This document shows, piece by piece, positions 25,685-36,694 of a stretch of DNA of 64,000 nt. The notes beneath the pieces were generated by a model, which saw only the letters and a program-made list of their open reading frames with translations, had not been told where the DNA came from and searched no databases. The number at the start of each line of letters is the position of its first letter. The stretch's first letter is position 1. The position numbers were made by a program, and so were the translations under genes. Source of the DNA: JAWKTM01 sp041399085. Its GTDB lineage: Bacteria; Planctomycetota; Planctomycetia; Pirellulales; Pirellulaceae. The stretch is from NCBI GenBank assembly GCA_041399085.1, contig JAWKTM010000024.1:1-64000 (forward strand). The letters run 5' to 3'.

Positions 25685-27826
25685 ATGAGGCACGTTGGCC
25701 GCACAGGCGTTTGGTTAAGTTTCATTGTTACGCTGTTGGCCTTTGCTGGCGGCAGCCAAGTCGACACGCTCGCCGCCGCCGAACCCGCGCGGCAATACGA
25801 CGTCGTGATCTACGGCGGCACGTCGGCCGGAATCGCGGCGGCCGTGCAAGTGAAACGCATGGGCGGCTCGGTCGTCGTGATCGAACCGAGTCGCCGCATC
25901 GGCGGGCTCACCACCGGCGGTTTGGGCCAGACCGACATCGGCAACAAAGCCGCGATCGGCGGCATCTCGCGCGAGTTCTATCAACGTGTCCGCCGCTACT
26001 ACGATCGCCCCGAAGCGTGGCGCTGGCAGCAACGCGAACAGTATCGCGATAGCGGCCAAACTCGCACCGGCGATACCGAAGCCGCGATGTGGACCTTCGA
26101 GCCCTCGGCCGCGCTGGCCATCATGCAAGACTTCGTGCGTGAATACGAAATCCCAGTTGTCTACGAACAACGGCTGGATCGCACGGGAAACACCAAATCG
26201 GGCCAAGTCGCCGACGGCGCGTCGCTGGCCAACGGCCGCCTGCAATCGATCACGATGGAAAGCGGCCAAGTTTATCGCGGCCGCGTGTTCATCGACGCCA
26301 CCTACGAAGGCGATTTGCTGGCCGCCGCCGGAGTCGCCTATACCGTCGGCCGCGAAGCCAACTCGGTCTACGACGAAACGCTCAACGGCGTCCAAACCCG
26401 CAACGCTCGCCATCATCAACTGCTGCCCGGCGTCGATGCCTATGTGAAGCCTGGCGACCCCAGCAGCGGCTTGCTCCCCGGCATCGATCCGACCGGACCG
26501 GGCGAGGAAGGCGCCGGCGATCACCGCGTGCAAGCCTACTGCTTCCGCATGTGCTTGACCGATCATCCCGAGAACCGCATCCCGTTCGCCAAGCCCGCGG
26601 ATTACAACCCGCTCGTGTTCGAGCTCATGCTGCGAAACTTCGAAGCCGGCGAGCGGGGCATGCCGTGGATCAATTCGTCGATGCCCAATCGCAAGACCGA
26701 CACGAACAACCGCACCGGCTTCTCGACCGACTTCATCGGCCAAAACTACACTTGGCCCGAAGCCAGCTATGCCCAACGAGACGCGATGATCGAGCAGCAT
26801 CGCACCTACCAACAAGGCCTGATGTGGACGCTGGCCAACCATCCGCGCGTGCCCGACAACATCCGCAACGAAGTCGCCCGCTGGGGCACCTGCCGCGATG
26901 AATTCGAACGCGAAGACGGCTGGCAACAGCAGCTTTACATTCGCGAAGCCCGGCGGATGATCGGGCCGTATGTGATGACCCAACACAATTGCCAAGGCCG
27001 CGTCACCGCCGAACACCCGATCGGCATGGCCGCCTACACGATGGATTCCCATAACGTCCAGCGTTATGTCGATGCCAACGGCCACGCCCGCAACGAAGGC
27101 GATGTGCAAATCGGTGGCTTCCCGCCGTACCCGATCGACTACGCCTCGATCATGCCCCCGGAAAACGAATGCGACAACCTGCTCGTGCCGGTCTGCCTCA
27201 GTGCCTCGCACATCGCCTTCGGATCGATCCGCATGGAACCCGTGTTCATGGTGCTCGGCCAATCGGCCGCCACGGCCGCGATGTTGGCGCTGCAAGCCGA
27301 CACGGCCGTCCAACAAGTCGACTACGCCAAGTTGCAAGAACGCCTGCTGGCCGACAAACAGGTGCTCGAGTGGACCGGCCCGCGAGGCAACGTCGGCCAG
27401 TCGCTCGATCCCAAGAAGCTGCCCGGCGTGGTTGTGGATGACGAAGCCGCCGAGCGAACCGGCTTTGCCGACGTGAGCCAAGTGATCGGCCCCTTCATCG
27501 GCGCGGGATACCGTCACGACGCCGACACCGATAAGGGCACGCAGTCCGCTCGTTTCCCGGTCGAAGTGCCCAAAGCCGGCCGTTGGGAAGTCCGCGTGGC
27601 CTACTCGCCCAACGCCAACCGAGCGGACAACGTCCCCGTCACGATCCATCACGCCGACGGCGAAACCACCGTCCGGCTAAACCAGCGTCAAAAGCCCAAC
27701 CACGCCCCATTCGCCACCGTCGGCACCTTCAACTTCGCCGCCGGCAAAACCACCATCCTCATTACCAACGCCGAAACCACTGGCCACGTCATCCTCGACG
27801 CCATCCAACTCGTCCCAGCCGAGTAA
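25685..27826 (+). CDS. Exported FAD-dependent oxidoreductase with C-terminal golvesin-like domain, paralogue A
   Basis: The product has 713 residues. The ATG at 25685 gives a signal peptide ending LAAAEP. The FAD-binding motif DVVIYGGTSAGIAAAV follows near residue 40, then the conserved RRIGGLTTGGLGQTD segment, FIDATYEGDLLAAAGV, and VPVCLSASHIAFGSIRMEP, all of the FAD_oxidored family common in planctomycetes. The last 130 residues (SARFPVEVPKAGRWEVRVAY ... ETTGHVILDAIQLV) look like a beta-sandwich golvesin/carbohydrate-binding-like domain. It probably acts outside the cytoplasm on an unknown, perhaps polysaccharide-derived, substrate. A paralogue lies at 47022-49103. Confidence 0.88.
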   Translation: MRHVGRTGVWLSFIVTLLAFAGGSQVDTLAAAEPARQYDVVIYGGTSAGIAAAVQVKRMGGSVVVIEPSRRIGGLTTGGLGQTDIGNKAAIGGISREFYQRVRRYYDRPEAWRWQQREQYRDSGQTRTGDTEAAMWTFEPSAALAIMQDFVREYEIPVVYEQRLDRTGNTKSGQVADGASLANGRLQSITMESGQVYRGRVFIDATYEGDLLAAAGVAYTVGREANSVYDETLNGVQTRNARHHQLLPGVDAYVKPGDPSSGLLPGIDPTGPGEEGAGDHRVQAYCFRMCLTDHPENRIPFAKPADYNPLVFELMLRNFEAGERGMPWINSSMPNRKTDTNNRTGFSTDFIGQNYTWPEASYAQRDAMIEQHRTYQQGLMWTLANHPRVPDNIRNEVARWGTCRDEFEREDGWQQQLYIREARRMIGPYVMTQHNCQGRVTAEHPIGMAAYTMDSHNVQRYVDANGHARNEGDVQIGGFPPYPIDYASIMPPENECDNLLVPVCLSASHIAFGSIRMEPVFMVLGQSAATAAMLALQADTAVQQVDYAKLQERLLADKQVLEWTGPRGNVGQSLDPKKLPGVVVDDEAAERTGFADVSQVIGPFIGAGYRHDADTDKGTQSARFPVEVPKAGRWEVRVAYSPNANRADNVPVTIHHADGETTVRLNQRQKPNHAPFATVGTFNFAAGKTTILITNAETTGHVILDAIQLVPAE

Positions 27827-27849
27827 CGCCCCAGCCGCAAAGCGTCGCC

Positions 27850-27903
27850 GCGCTGTGCGCCGGTCTCCCGACCCCGCACATCTCACCGACCGAAGGTCTC
27901 CTA
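27850..27903. repeat. Dispersed intergenic repeat, copy related to 57540-57730
   Basis: GCTGTGCGCCGGTCTCCCGA followed by CCCCGCAC, then CGACCGAAGGTCTCC, lies directly after the FAD oxidoreductase stop. Both parts recur at 57540-57730, the second one inverted. It contains GGTCTCCCGACC-type near-palindromes. Confidence 0.65.
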
Positions 27904-27944
27904 ATCCTCTCGTCGGGTTGCGAGTACGAGTACGAATTGTCATG

Positions 27945-27995
27945 CCGGGAGAACGAGGCTCCTGCCGAGTCTAGCCAGGAAGAACGAGGCTCAAG
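27945..27995. repeat. Dispersed repeat of the ACTCGGCAGGAGCCTCG family
   Basis: On the minus strand this reads AGACTCGGCAGGAGCCTCG followed by TTCTCCCGG (27945-27972), with a second partial copy to about 27995. The same element occurs in four tandem copies at 36539-36690. Confidence 0.7.
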
Positions 27996-28029
27996 GCCAA
28001 CCCCGTCGGTCCTCAAGCTGCTCGCGGCG

Positions 28030-28575
28030 CCACTTCCAAACGCTCATTCACATCGCCCAAATACTGGCGCCGCCTCCAAACGCTCGTTTACACCATTCAA
28101 ACGCCATCTCGCACTCTTCAAACGACGTTTCAAGAGCCCAAACGACGATTTACAGTCCCCAAACGCTGGCTGCATCGCCCAAACGCTCGGTTACACGCTC
28201 CAAACGACATCGCGCAGCGTCCAAACGATCTTTGCAGAGCCCAAACGCCGGCGCGCAGTCCCCAAACGCCATTTACGTGGGCCAAACGCTCGCGCGCAGC
28301 CTCCAAACGCTCGGCGGCACTGCCAAAAAGGCAGCTCGCGCGGCCCAAAGACCATCTCCCGCAGTCCAAATCGCAGCGCGCCGCGGCTAAATGACAGCGC
28401 GCAGCTCCCAAACGACAGCCCCCAAACGGCAGCGCGCAGTCTGCAAACGCTCAGCGACACCGCCAAAATCCCAGCTCGCACCTTCCAAACGCTGTCTTAC
28501 ACAGCCCAAATCGCGGCGCGCAGCCTCCAAACGCTCGCGCGCACCTTCCAAATCGCCGATTTCACCGCCACGACT
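28030..28575. repeat. Helically phased array of about 26 CAAACG-like units
   Basis: A CAAACG core, mostly preceded by C, recurs with starts at 28037, 28058, 28077, 28098, 28119, 28139, 28160, 28180, 28201, 28222, 28242, 28263, 28283, 28304, 28324, 28346, 28367, 28388, 28409, 28423, 28444, 28464, 28486, 28507, 28528 and 28549. Eighteen are exact; the rest keep an AAA core. Spacings are 19-22 bases except one of 14, and average about 20.75, two turns of B-DNA. Spacers are variable but often contain CGCGCAG. The spacing changes break every reading frame's repeat, so the periodicity is of the DNA, not of codons. Function unknown. Confidence 0.85.
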
Positions 28576-29385
28576 TGACATAACCACGGGTTCTCATTGA
28601 CGTTATGAAGTCACTACGAGCCCAACTCCCGCCCTGGCCTCTCAAGGGCGAAACCTTCGCCGGCTCTCCAACTGCCAAAACGGCAGTCAGAACCGCGCCA
28701 CCAAGAACTCAACCCAAATCCCTAGCGCTCCCGACCTGCCTCGAAATCCACGTCAGACGCCTAACTCAATTCCTTTGCGCCCTAGCGTCTCGGCGTCTTT
28801 GCGTTCGGCGTCTTTGCGTTTCCGCATCACGTTCGCCTTGGATGGCGAGTTAAAATGGGGATAGGAAAGGTGCGAGAAGGGAACCGGGGTCCCCAACCGA
28901 CAATAAAACAAAACATCCTCCTGCGCTAAAGGGGCGCTGCGTCAGTGCAATGTGAAGATTGCGATGAAACTCCATCAGTTATACCTGCGCGACTTTTTTC
29001 GATCGTATTTGCAGTCACGCTTATTTGTGGTTGGACTATCGACCGACTACATTTTCGGAAGCATAAGTCAATGGCGAAAGAAAACATCTCGCCGTGTTTC
29101 ACCCCAAGCAGCCTCCACAGCCCATGATTCCGGCGACGGTTCGTCAAAAAAGCAGATTTCGGAATTTGCCAACCAATTCACTCGGACTCACGCCACGGAT
29201 TCCATGATTCCAATCCAGATCCCACCTAGCCGTTCCGATGGCTCAACCGTCGTAACCTACCGGACACTTTACAAAGCGCTTCGAATTCTCGGCCGACGAC
29301 ATTTGATAGGGGACTTGGCGTCAAAGCAGTTTGAAATCGTAGTGCGAGATAACTGTTACGCCATGCTCGGCATTACCTGCGAATA
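28576..29385. other. Gene-poor region between the phased array and the giant gene
   Basis: No convincing gene was found. A forward open frame (about 28952-29400) begins MKIAMKLHQLYLRDFF and an overlapping frame has a membrane-like ARLFSIVFAVTLICGW segment; together they look like a decayed small membrane protein gene, but neither frame is clean. Composition is locally less GC-rich than in the neighbours. The 28792-28821 tandem repeat lies here. Confidence 0.4.
28792..28821. repeat. 15-base tandem repeat (GGCGTCTTTGCGTT)
   Basis: GGCGTCTTTGCGTTC is followed at once by GGCGTCTTTGCGTTT, and related CTTTGCGCCCTAGCGTCT precedes them. On the other strand this is the ACGCAAAGACGC-type motif that often appears in intergenic DNA of GC-rich environmental bacteria. 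Confidence 0.6.
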
Positions 29386-32300
29386 CTATGGATTACCCGA
29401 CTTCTCCTGTGCTTTGACCTTGAGGGCGTCGAACCGAGGTTGCCAGTCGCCGGCGGCGATTTGTTGGTATAGCTCGCGAGCGGCGGTGAAACGCCCTTGT
29501 TGCTCCAGCAGCTTGGCGTGATCCCAGAGAATCTCGGCGTTCGAGCCTTCGGCCTGGAACGCCGCGGCATACGCTTGACCCGCGAATTCGTATTCGCCTC
29601 GGTCGGCCATGGACTTCGCCAGATCCAACCACGGTTGAGCCTCATTCGGCTTGTGAGCCAGCGGCGTTGTGAGATAGTCCCACGCCAGTTCCGTGGCTCC
29701 CAGTCTACGGAGAATTCTCGCCGCCGACTCGCATGCGGGCGTGACTTCGTCGTCCAGCGACCGCCAACGATCGGCCGTGCGGATGACGCGGTCGATCAGC
29801 GACTGGGGAGGGCGTTGATCCAATGTGGCGATGGCCGTGGCGAGCTGCTCATAGCGGTTCAGCAAATCCCCATAACGGGCGCGAACAATGGCCAAGTCAA
29901 CTTGCTCGGGAAGATTGTTATACTCCAAATCCACGGCTCGCTCGTCGTAGCGCAACGATTCAGCCAACCGACCCTGCTGTCCCGCCATCACGGATGCCAA
30001 ATGCCACAATTCAGCAAGCGACTGATACTCTTGCATCGCGGTCAACTGTTCTAACATTGTGGCGGCACGCTCGTGTTGGTTGTTATGCCACAGATAGTCC
30101 ACGGCGGCCAGCGTCACCGCGAATCGTTCTTCGTCGGACACTCCCGACAGCGCCTGTTCGTACACATCTTGGGCCAATTCCGTGGCTCCCACGTGCTGTA
30201 ACGTCCAGGCAAGTGTGATGGCAGTCGGACGGCGTCCGCTGTCGACCGCTAACTGCGTCGCCTCTCGCATTAGCTCGCCGAACTCGGCCCGCCGCTGCTC
30301 CGTGCCCGAAAACGCGATATACACATCATTGTCCAATTGCGGCATTTGACCCTTGTCGAGCTGTCGACGAATCGTTTGTGTATAGAGCTCGCGGCAGCGA
30401 TCCCCAACGTCGACACCAAAGATCCTCGGGGTCGGCAGTCGGCGGGCATTCTCACATCGCGACACGTTCAGCAACGCTCGTGCATGTTCATAGGCTGCCT
30501 CCTCTCCCAAAACACTCATTTCGTCGATTCGCTGATAGATCCGCGCCTGCCGTTGCCAGCTTTCCAAGTCGTGTTGCTTGCGATTCAGGAACGCAACTAG
30601 CGACCAAGCAAACCGTGGCGAATCGCAAGTCTCACAAAAGTCGGCCAGCCGATCTAGTCGCTGAGCGACGCGCGATGGCTCGCCACGCGCGAATCTTTGG
30701 GAAGCCCAACCAATGTATTGCCGCCGAAACTCGGCCAACTGCACCACAAACGAATCCGAAGGGCCATCAAGGGATGCAGTATCCCGACTCGTTCCCTGCG
30801 AACTGACATCCAACTGGGAACGGATGAAGCGAGCCAAAGGTTCTTCGGGATGGTCGATCGTAGGATCCAGTTTGATCGGCCCCGAAGCGGTCTCATGCTC
30901 TGATTCCGGATTCCACGTGTGCATGCTCGAAAGCAACAATGTGTAGAAGCCAATGCGGCGGTCGCCACGCCCCAAGAATCGTTGAGTGATGATTTCGACA
31001 AGCTCTGAGTTGTTGACGCCCAGGTCCGCGGCGATCAACCGCAAAGCCGACTCTTCGTCCCAATCGGCGAACGTCACATTGTTTTCATCACCTGTCTTTT
31101 CATTTCCGGAGGAATCCGGCCGCCCATCCGCAACAACCGTTTGTCGGTCGCGAATCGGCATTGGAACAATGACCAGCGAGGATTGGTCGACCTGCAATGA
31201 GGGCGCCCCGATTTGCGTTCGCCGCAGCGACGCGCGACCGAATTCACGGCCGTCCTGATCCCAGGCTCGGATCGTTCCTTCATCGTCCAGCGTCACGCGA
31301 CCCAGCGGTCGTTCGGAATCGTCGTTCGTCCAGCGAACCTCGCTAAGCTGATCGCCCGTGGTAAACTCATACTCAACTCGCACTGTGGGGGATGGCGGCG
31401 ATTCATCTTTGCGAGCATTGGCGTCATGTTTGTCGGTATGAGGAACGATCCCAATGGTATGGGGTCCCAGCTCTACCACATCCGCATGAATAGCCAAGTC
31501 TTCCACCGGCGGCACGTACCAGGGGACGAGACGGCTTAACCATTGCCGATACGCGCGGCTCATGGACCGTTTGGCTCCCACACCCAGTTCCGGATATAAA
31601 TGCCACAGTTGTTCGCCATTGCAAATAAGAAGCTCTCGCAGGCCGTCGATCGTGCGGCGGCAAGCCGAAACTGCCCCTTCCATTGCAGATAATAAAACCT
31701 CGGTCGATTCCTGTTGACGCAAAGTCGATACGACGCCAACCGGTGGCACGAGCTCGGTCAATTTGTTCGCGGGCTGCCGGATCAATGTGGCCAAGCACTT
31801 CGTTAGGTGGCCTCAGCCTGTTCCTCGTGAATCAGGGTGGTCACGTCAATCAATGACGTGTTCATGCCGGGCGCGAAACTTAGCAAATCGGAAAAGATGT
31901 TGAGATTGCCACTAAAGGCCGGACGCTGGTACAGAGGAGGTTGCCAAGGGACGCGTTGCTCGATTCGGTTGGCAAGCTGACTCAATAGGGCCTGTCGTAG
32001 CGTGACGAGATCGCCAGAGTCGGACGATGCATGGATTTGAAGTATTGAGGACGAATCAGCCGTGAAATGCTCAAAGAACAGACTGCCATGCGGCATCCAG
32101 GCTCGTCCAGATCCAACCAGACACTCCATTTTCCCATAGCACTCCGTCCGAGTCGAATCCGACGTCCAGTTGCCGAAATCCCACGTATTGACGTTAAGTC
32201 TTCCGTCCCGAACCCGACGATCGAAGAACGAGAATCCGTCCGCAACAAGCCCCCAATCCGTGATGCGATCGACGCTCCGCCTGGTCCAACGCACGGCAGA

Positions 32301-35300
32301 AGTATCCGTAAGTGCGAAGGCTACATTTGGGTTGACGGGAAACCTCCGGGATGTGTCATGATAGGAGTGTACTGCCAAACCGAGTTGCTTGAAGTTGTTC
32401 GCGGTATTGCTCGCCGCCGAAATTCGAACCACTCTTGTCGCGGCTGGTGGCGAGTTTAAAACGGCTGTCGGGAATCGGGGTGAAGCGAACATTGTCGTTC
32501 AAATGCAAGGCAGCTTGCTAACCGGCCATTCAGATTGATGGCGGGCAAATCGACGAAGGCCGTTGCTATTCAGTTGTACGTACCCATCGAAATCGTAGGA
32601 AAGAGTCGTTGGCCGGGCGAACGAAGTTGTGATAGCCGGTTGGTTAAGGATACTCACATCGGTAAAGTCGACAGATCTCTGACGTCGCCGAAGCGGTGAC
32701 GTGGCAGCGATTGATTCACTCCCCAATCCAAATTCCCGTTCGCCGAGCTATACGCCCAGTATTGAATCGGAGCGACAAATACGTTTACGATCGGCGACGC
32801 ATGAACGCCTTTCAGACAATTCCAAGCCGTGGTGACATAGCCGCCCGCCGCCAGCTACCGGGTCGTTGCAGCAGTGGAATGGGCACGCGAACGTGGGCGC
32901 TCGACAAAGTCGCGGCCAAGTCGACTGTATCCGTCACCGTAGCCGAATCACTCGTATCGTTGGGAGCGGGAACATCGGTCGTTGGTTCCTCTACCACTGC
33001 GATTTCGCGAGGGGCGTCGTACATAGCCCAGTGATCTTGGCGGCCACGATCGACCTGATACTGCTCGTACATCGCGTCGTTTTCCAAGACGAGCAAAGAA
33101 GTGAAGGGAGACATCACATACATGGATTTGCTGAGTGCGATGATCCGGTCTTTGTTCTCTAACAATCCCGGCGGGCCAGCCGTTGAATCTCCAGCTTGGC
33201 CCACATTCGCGGCAAATGCTCCGCGCGAGGAGCGACCTGCCGCACGGGAATCGTCTGAAGAAACGGTTGCCCGTCCAGATGACCACGCACGGTGACCTGC
33301 GTTGGCAGAGTTGCGGAAGACTCGTAACGGGCGATCGCACAAATCGACTCGCCGGCCGAAAGAGAGGTTTCAAATAATCGGAACTCAAGATGCCGGTCGA
33401 ATGGTTGTCGGCCGTCACTTCGATATTTAACAGACGGGGCGTATTCAGCTTTCCAAACAGCTCGAACGCTCGCCAGCTTACATCTTCATCGGGATTAATC
33501 TGTGTGAAGAATCCGCCCGACCGCTCGGCGGCGAGTTTCATCAAGTCGCGATTCCATCGCTTGCCAACGCCAACGCCTACAAACTCGGCCGTATTTGGCA
33601 GCAACTCTACAAGTTTCGAGTCTTCGCGTTCTCCCAGAATGGGCACGGCGGAACCGCAATGGACAATCGTGGGATTCGTTGCGCTGTCTGACCAGCGGAG
33701 CGATGGCGCGGTAGGCGCGCTCGACGTCCATGGCCCCAACTAGGTGCGAGTTTTCCAGCCAAGCAATGGCTTCGGTGATGTTCTCCGGCGTCGCGTCGCT
33801 CGCTTGTGGCCGCCAAGCATGCATGCGAGTTCCCGCGGTTAGCAAAGAAAACGTATCGTGATGTTCGGCATTGTCCAGCAACGATCGTAAGATTTCGACT
33901 TGAGCCCGCGCGACTATCGGATCGCGGTCGCCGGAGGCTTCAAATAGCAAGATCCAATCGCGCCGTTCGCGTCGAGGCGGCAAACTTAGATGCGGCCAGT
34001 AGCGTAGCTGTAAGTATTGGCTTCCGTCGTGGAAGGTTGTGGCAAAGCTGGCAAAGGGTGTCGCTTGGGGAGTATAAGACTGGGGCGGCGTTAGTTCGAG
34101 TAACAAGTCACGGTCCAGGCGAATGTCATGGCCTTTCGCCGTCAGGATCAAATCGTCTTGCTCCGTCTTGGAGTCAAACGCGTGGGAGACCGACTGCCAC
34201 TGCCAATTGTCGCCGTGTCTGACCTTAATTTGGGCCGACCAGTCACGAACTTGGTCCATTGTGTGACCAGCGGGAAAATGATATCGCAACTGGCCGAACA
34301 TTTCCGGCAGGCGTTGGGTGTAGCTGATAAGAATTCGTTTCTCGCGGCGCGGTTCGAGCGGGAAGACGCGCATCTTAAAAGTGCTGCCGTCCACCCATTC
34401 AACAGGGCCGGATCAAGCTGCCGGTATTTAATCGTTTCGAACACTTGGCGAGCATAATCGCGTTCGGCCATGCCGCCTTCCATCAGCTTGCCGTTCACAT
34501 ACATTGCCAACCTTGACAACGACGCGTCAGGCGGGAGCGGAAAGTAGAAAGTGCCCTCTTGGCGCGAAGGCATGTGATTGAAGAACGTCTGGTCGATTGT
34601 GGTCCGCGCGAAACCGTCTTCGATATAGACGTCGACGTGATAGTTGCGCAGCGATAGCTTCACATCTTGGCCTTGTGTGTCCACCACGACTAACGAGCCG
34701 CCGGTGTGTTCGTTGGCGGGAATGAGAGGCGAGCGGGCCGTCGCTGCCAAATCGCGAGTCAATCCAATTCGTGAGCGGCGGGAGGCGGCACCGGCGCGAT
34801 ATCGGAGAGTGCGTCCTTTCGTGCCGTCCAGTTTGTTGGCCGGCAACCAGAGGTTGTGGCGGATTGTGACGTGTGAGAATTGGCGTTGGTGGTCGTTTCC
34901 GATGCAGCGACTGGCGAGATGGCCACTTTTCCTTGCGTGACTTGAACGCGCGTGGCCTGCTGCCGAACGTCGACGGCGAACTTGGTGCCGAGGGCCACGA
35001 TCTCTTGGCCGGGAGTGGTTAGAACAAATCGTTGTCGCGATTCTTGGCCGGACTCAGGATCGAACTCCCCAACGGGATTTACTTCGACAAACACCTCGCC
35101 GCGATCAACCGAGACGTGGCGATTGCCGACGATTTTCGCCTCGCTATTAATGTTTACATATAACACCGAACCGTCAGGCAGCGTTACGCGGCGACGAGTT
35201 GTATCACTAGTGGATATCGTGTCGCCGACGGCCACTTTCTGCAACGTTGGTGGATCGGCGAGCTGCCGAGGCGTGAGACCGCGCGTGCTGACCAGACGCA

Positions 35301-35747
35301 TTACATCCGCGGTTGTCTCGTTGATTCGATCGGCTGGAGCGGGGACGAATCCGTCCGGCCCTTTCGTTTCCGCGGGCGTATAGGCGCGGCCATCGATCCA
35401 CACTAAATCGCCATCTCGATAGAAAGTGTCGGTCGCCGGTCGCAGTCCGTAGAACATGCCGATCGCGACGATGAACAGGGCGGCAATCGACCCGACTCGC
35501 AGCATCGTGGTTTGCCAATCATTGCTGGCGGAGCATGTTGGTGGCAAGCTGCTCGGTGCTCGGTGTTAGCTGGCCGCGAAGTCTTAACCATCGCGGCGCG
35601 TTCGAGGCGCCGCGGCTGCAATGAATTCGCAACACGCGTTGCAAAATCGGCATCGGGCGTTTCGGGCGCGTAGGCGTGCTTTAGTAGTCGCTGGATGTTT
35701 TGCGAACAAGTATCTTCAGTGTGCGATTGGGGGCGATTCTCAGTCAT
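29386..35747 (-). pseudogene. Giant FecR-VIT-VWA-TPR protein, broken by many frameshifts
   Basis: One gene of about 2,100 codons can be followed leftward through changing frames. It starts MTENRPQS at 35747, then a membrane helix and FecR domain (LPDGSVLYVNINSEAKI, TPGQEIVALGTKFAVDV) to about 34765, a VIT domain (GFARTTIDQTFFNH, TFYFPLPPDASLSRL) to about 34400, and a VWA region (RRDWILLFEASGDRDP, VGVGVGKRWNRDLMKLAAER) to about 33370. Next come YVMSPFTSLLVLENDAM near 33060 and FSDLLSFAPGMNTS near 31860. About 780 intact C-terminal residues with TPR-like helices end at 29386. Roughly nine frame changes lie between 35550 and 31740. The start overlaps the end of the sigma gene. Confidence 0.8.
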
Positions 35748-36439
35748 GGCAGATTCGCATTCAGTAGAAATGGGTGCGGTCCGTGACAGTGGAGTGACTG
35801 TGAGAGTTGCAGCGTGGGAGGCGGGGCCCACGCTTTATGTGGAATCGAGCGATTGTGAGAGTGTGAGAAATGTCTCCGGAACGCTTGGCGAGCTCGCGGT
35901 GCCCAGCGATTCCACCGCCTTTTCGGTCATGGCTCGTGCAGTCGCGATTTGCCGGACGCTGTGTCCGGCGACATATTTCAGCTCTAATGCTTCGCGATAT
36001 TGTGAGACGGCAATTGCGACATCGTCGCGTTCACCATTTGGCGGGTTTCTTCGCACCGCAGCACGTCCTCTTCGATGAGCTCGCGGTCGAGCGCCGCGTA
36101 GACACGGGCTAGTCGCTGATCCATCGCGGCCCACATGGCTTCCAGACTGACGGAGTCGTGTCGGCGAGCGAGAACGCGTTGGATTTCATTCCTGGCTAAG
36201 CCGGCCAGCCACGGAAACAGGTCGCCACGCGAGCGGTCGGGTTCGTATTGCTCCAGCTTGCGAATGGCTTGCACCAGCGTTTCCTGGACGACTTCCTCGC
36301 ACAGGTGCCGATCGCGGCCCACGCGGTAATAGCAGAAGCGGTAGAGCGGTTCGAGCATTTCCGCCGCTAACCGCGCGACCGCCGGTCCGTCGCCAGCGAG
36401 TGCCTGGCGACGCCAATGTTTGTCGAATGATCCGCTCAC
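35744..36439 (-). pseudogene. ECF RNA polymerase sigma factor, frameshifted
   Basis: The first 150 residues from the ATG at 36439 are intact and hold sigma region 2 (LYRFCYYRVGRDRHLCEEVVQETLV in parts, FPWLAGLARNEIQR). Region 4 continues in another frame after about 36010: YREALELKYVAGHSVRQIA, then AMTEKAVES. A further frame change gives ARQAFRR and would bring the stop to 35744, overlapping the ATG of the FecR-VIT gene as ATGA; without it the frame ends at 35835. ECF factors are commonly encoded beside FecR-type membrane regulators, so the pair was probably a signalling unit. As written it gives no complete sigma factor. Confidence 0.8.
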
Positions 36440-36538
36440 CGGTTGGTTCCCCGTGGTCGCGCGTGTCGTGTGGACACGAGTCTATGTGAGCGAGGCCGGG
36501 GAATCCTTCGCGGGGCGAGAGAAAAATGTGTGGGGAGA

Positions 36539-36690
36539 GGACTTGGCAGGAATTTCGTGGCGGTCCGTTGGATTGGAGGACTCGGCAGGAGTTTAGTGCA
36601 CCCCGTTGCGGAGAAGACTCGGCAGGAGCCTCGTACTCCCGGATTGTTTGGGAGACTCGGCAGGAGCCTCGGGTTTCCGGTTGGGGGCGG
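36539..36690. repeat. Four tandem ~38-base repeats with ACTCGGCAGGAG core
   Basis: Cores start at 36539 (ACTTGGCAGGA variant), 36578, 36615 and 36653, spaced 39, 37 and 38 bases. Copies 3 and 4 share AGACTCGGCAGGAGCCTCG. An inverted copy lies at 27945-27972. The block fills the gap between the sigma factor start and the HD gene stop. Confidence 0.75.
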
Positions 36691-36694
36691 ATAC

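Noticed and set aside
25715..27652. 645-codon open frame on the minus strand
   Set aside because: It is the antisense shadow of the FAD oxidoreductase gene; the composition is typical of a codon-position mirror in GC-rich DNA.
28030..28575. CRISPR-like array
   Set aside because: Repeat cores are only 6-7 bases, the period is about 21 bases and spacers are too short; no cas gene is present.
27583..28578. 331-codon forward open frame through the phased array
   Set aside because: It begins inside the FAD oxidoreductase gene in another frame, has no start codon with a ribosome-binding site after 27826, and its repeat register shifts with the 19-22 base steps.
28952..29521. 189-codon forward open frame
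   Set aside because: Its 3' third is antisense to the intact end of the giant gene and no motif is present; an overlapping frame holds the only membrane-like segment, so at most it is a remnant.
29386..36439. Several separate genes (FecR protein, VIT protein, VWA protein, TPR protein)
   Set aside because: The fragments occur in the order of one known domain architecture, join without gaps and start only in the first piece; separate genes would need starts and ribosome-binding sites that are absent.
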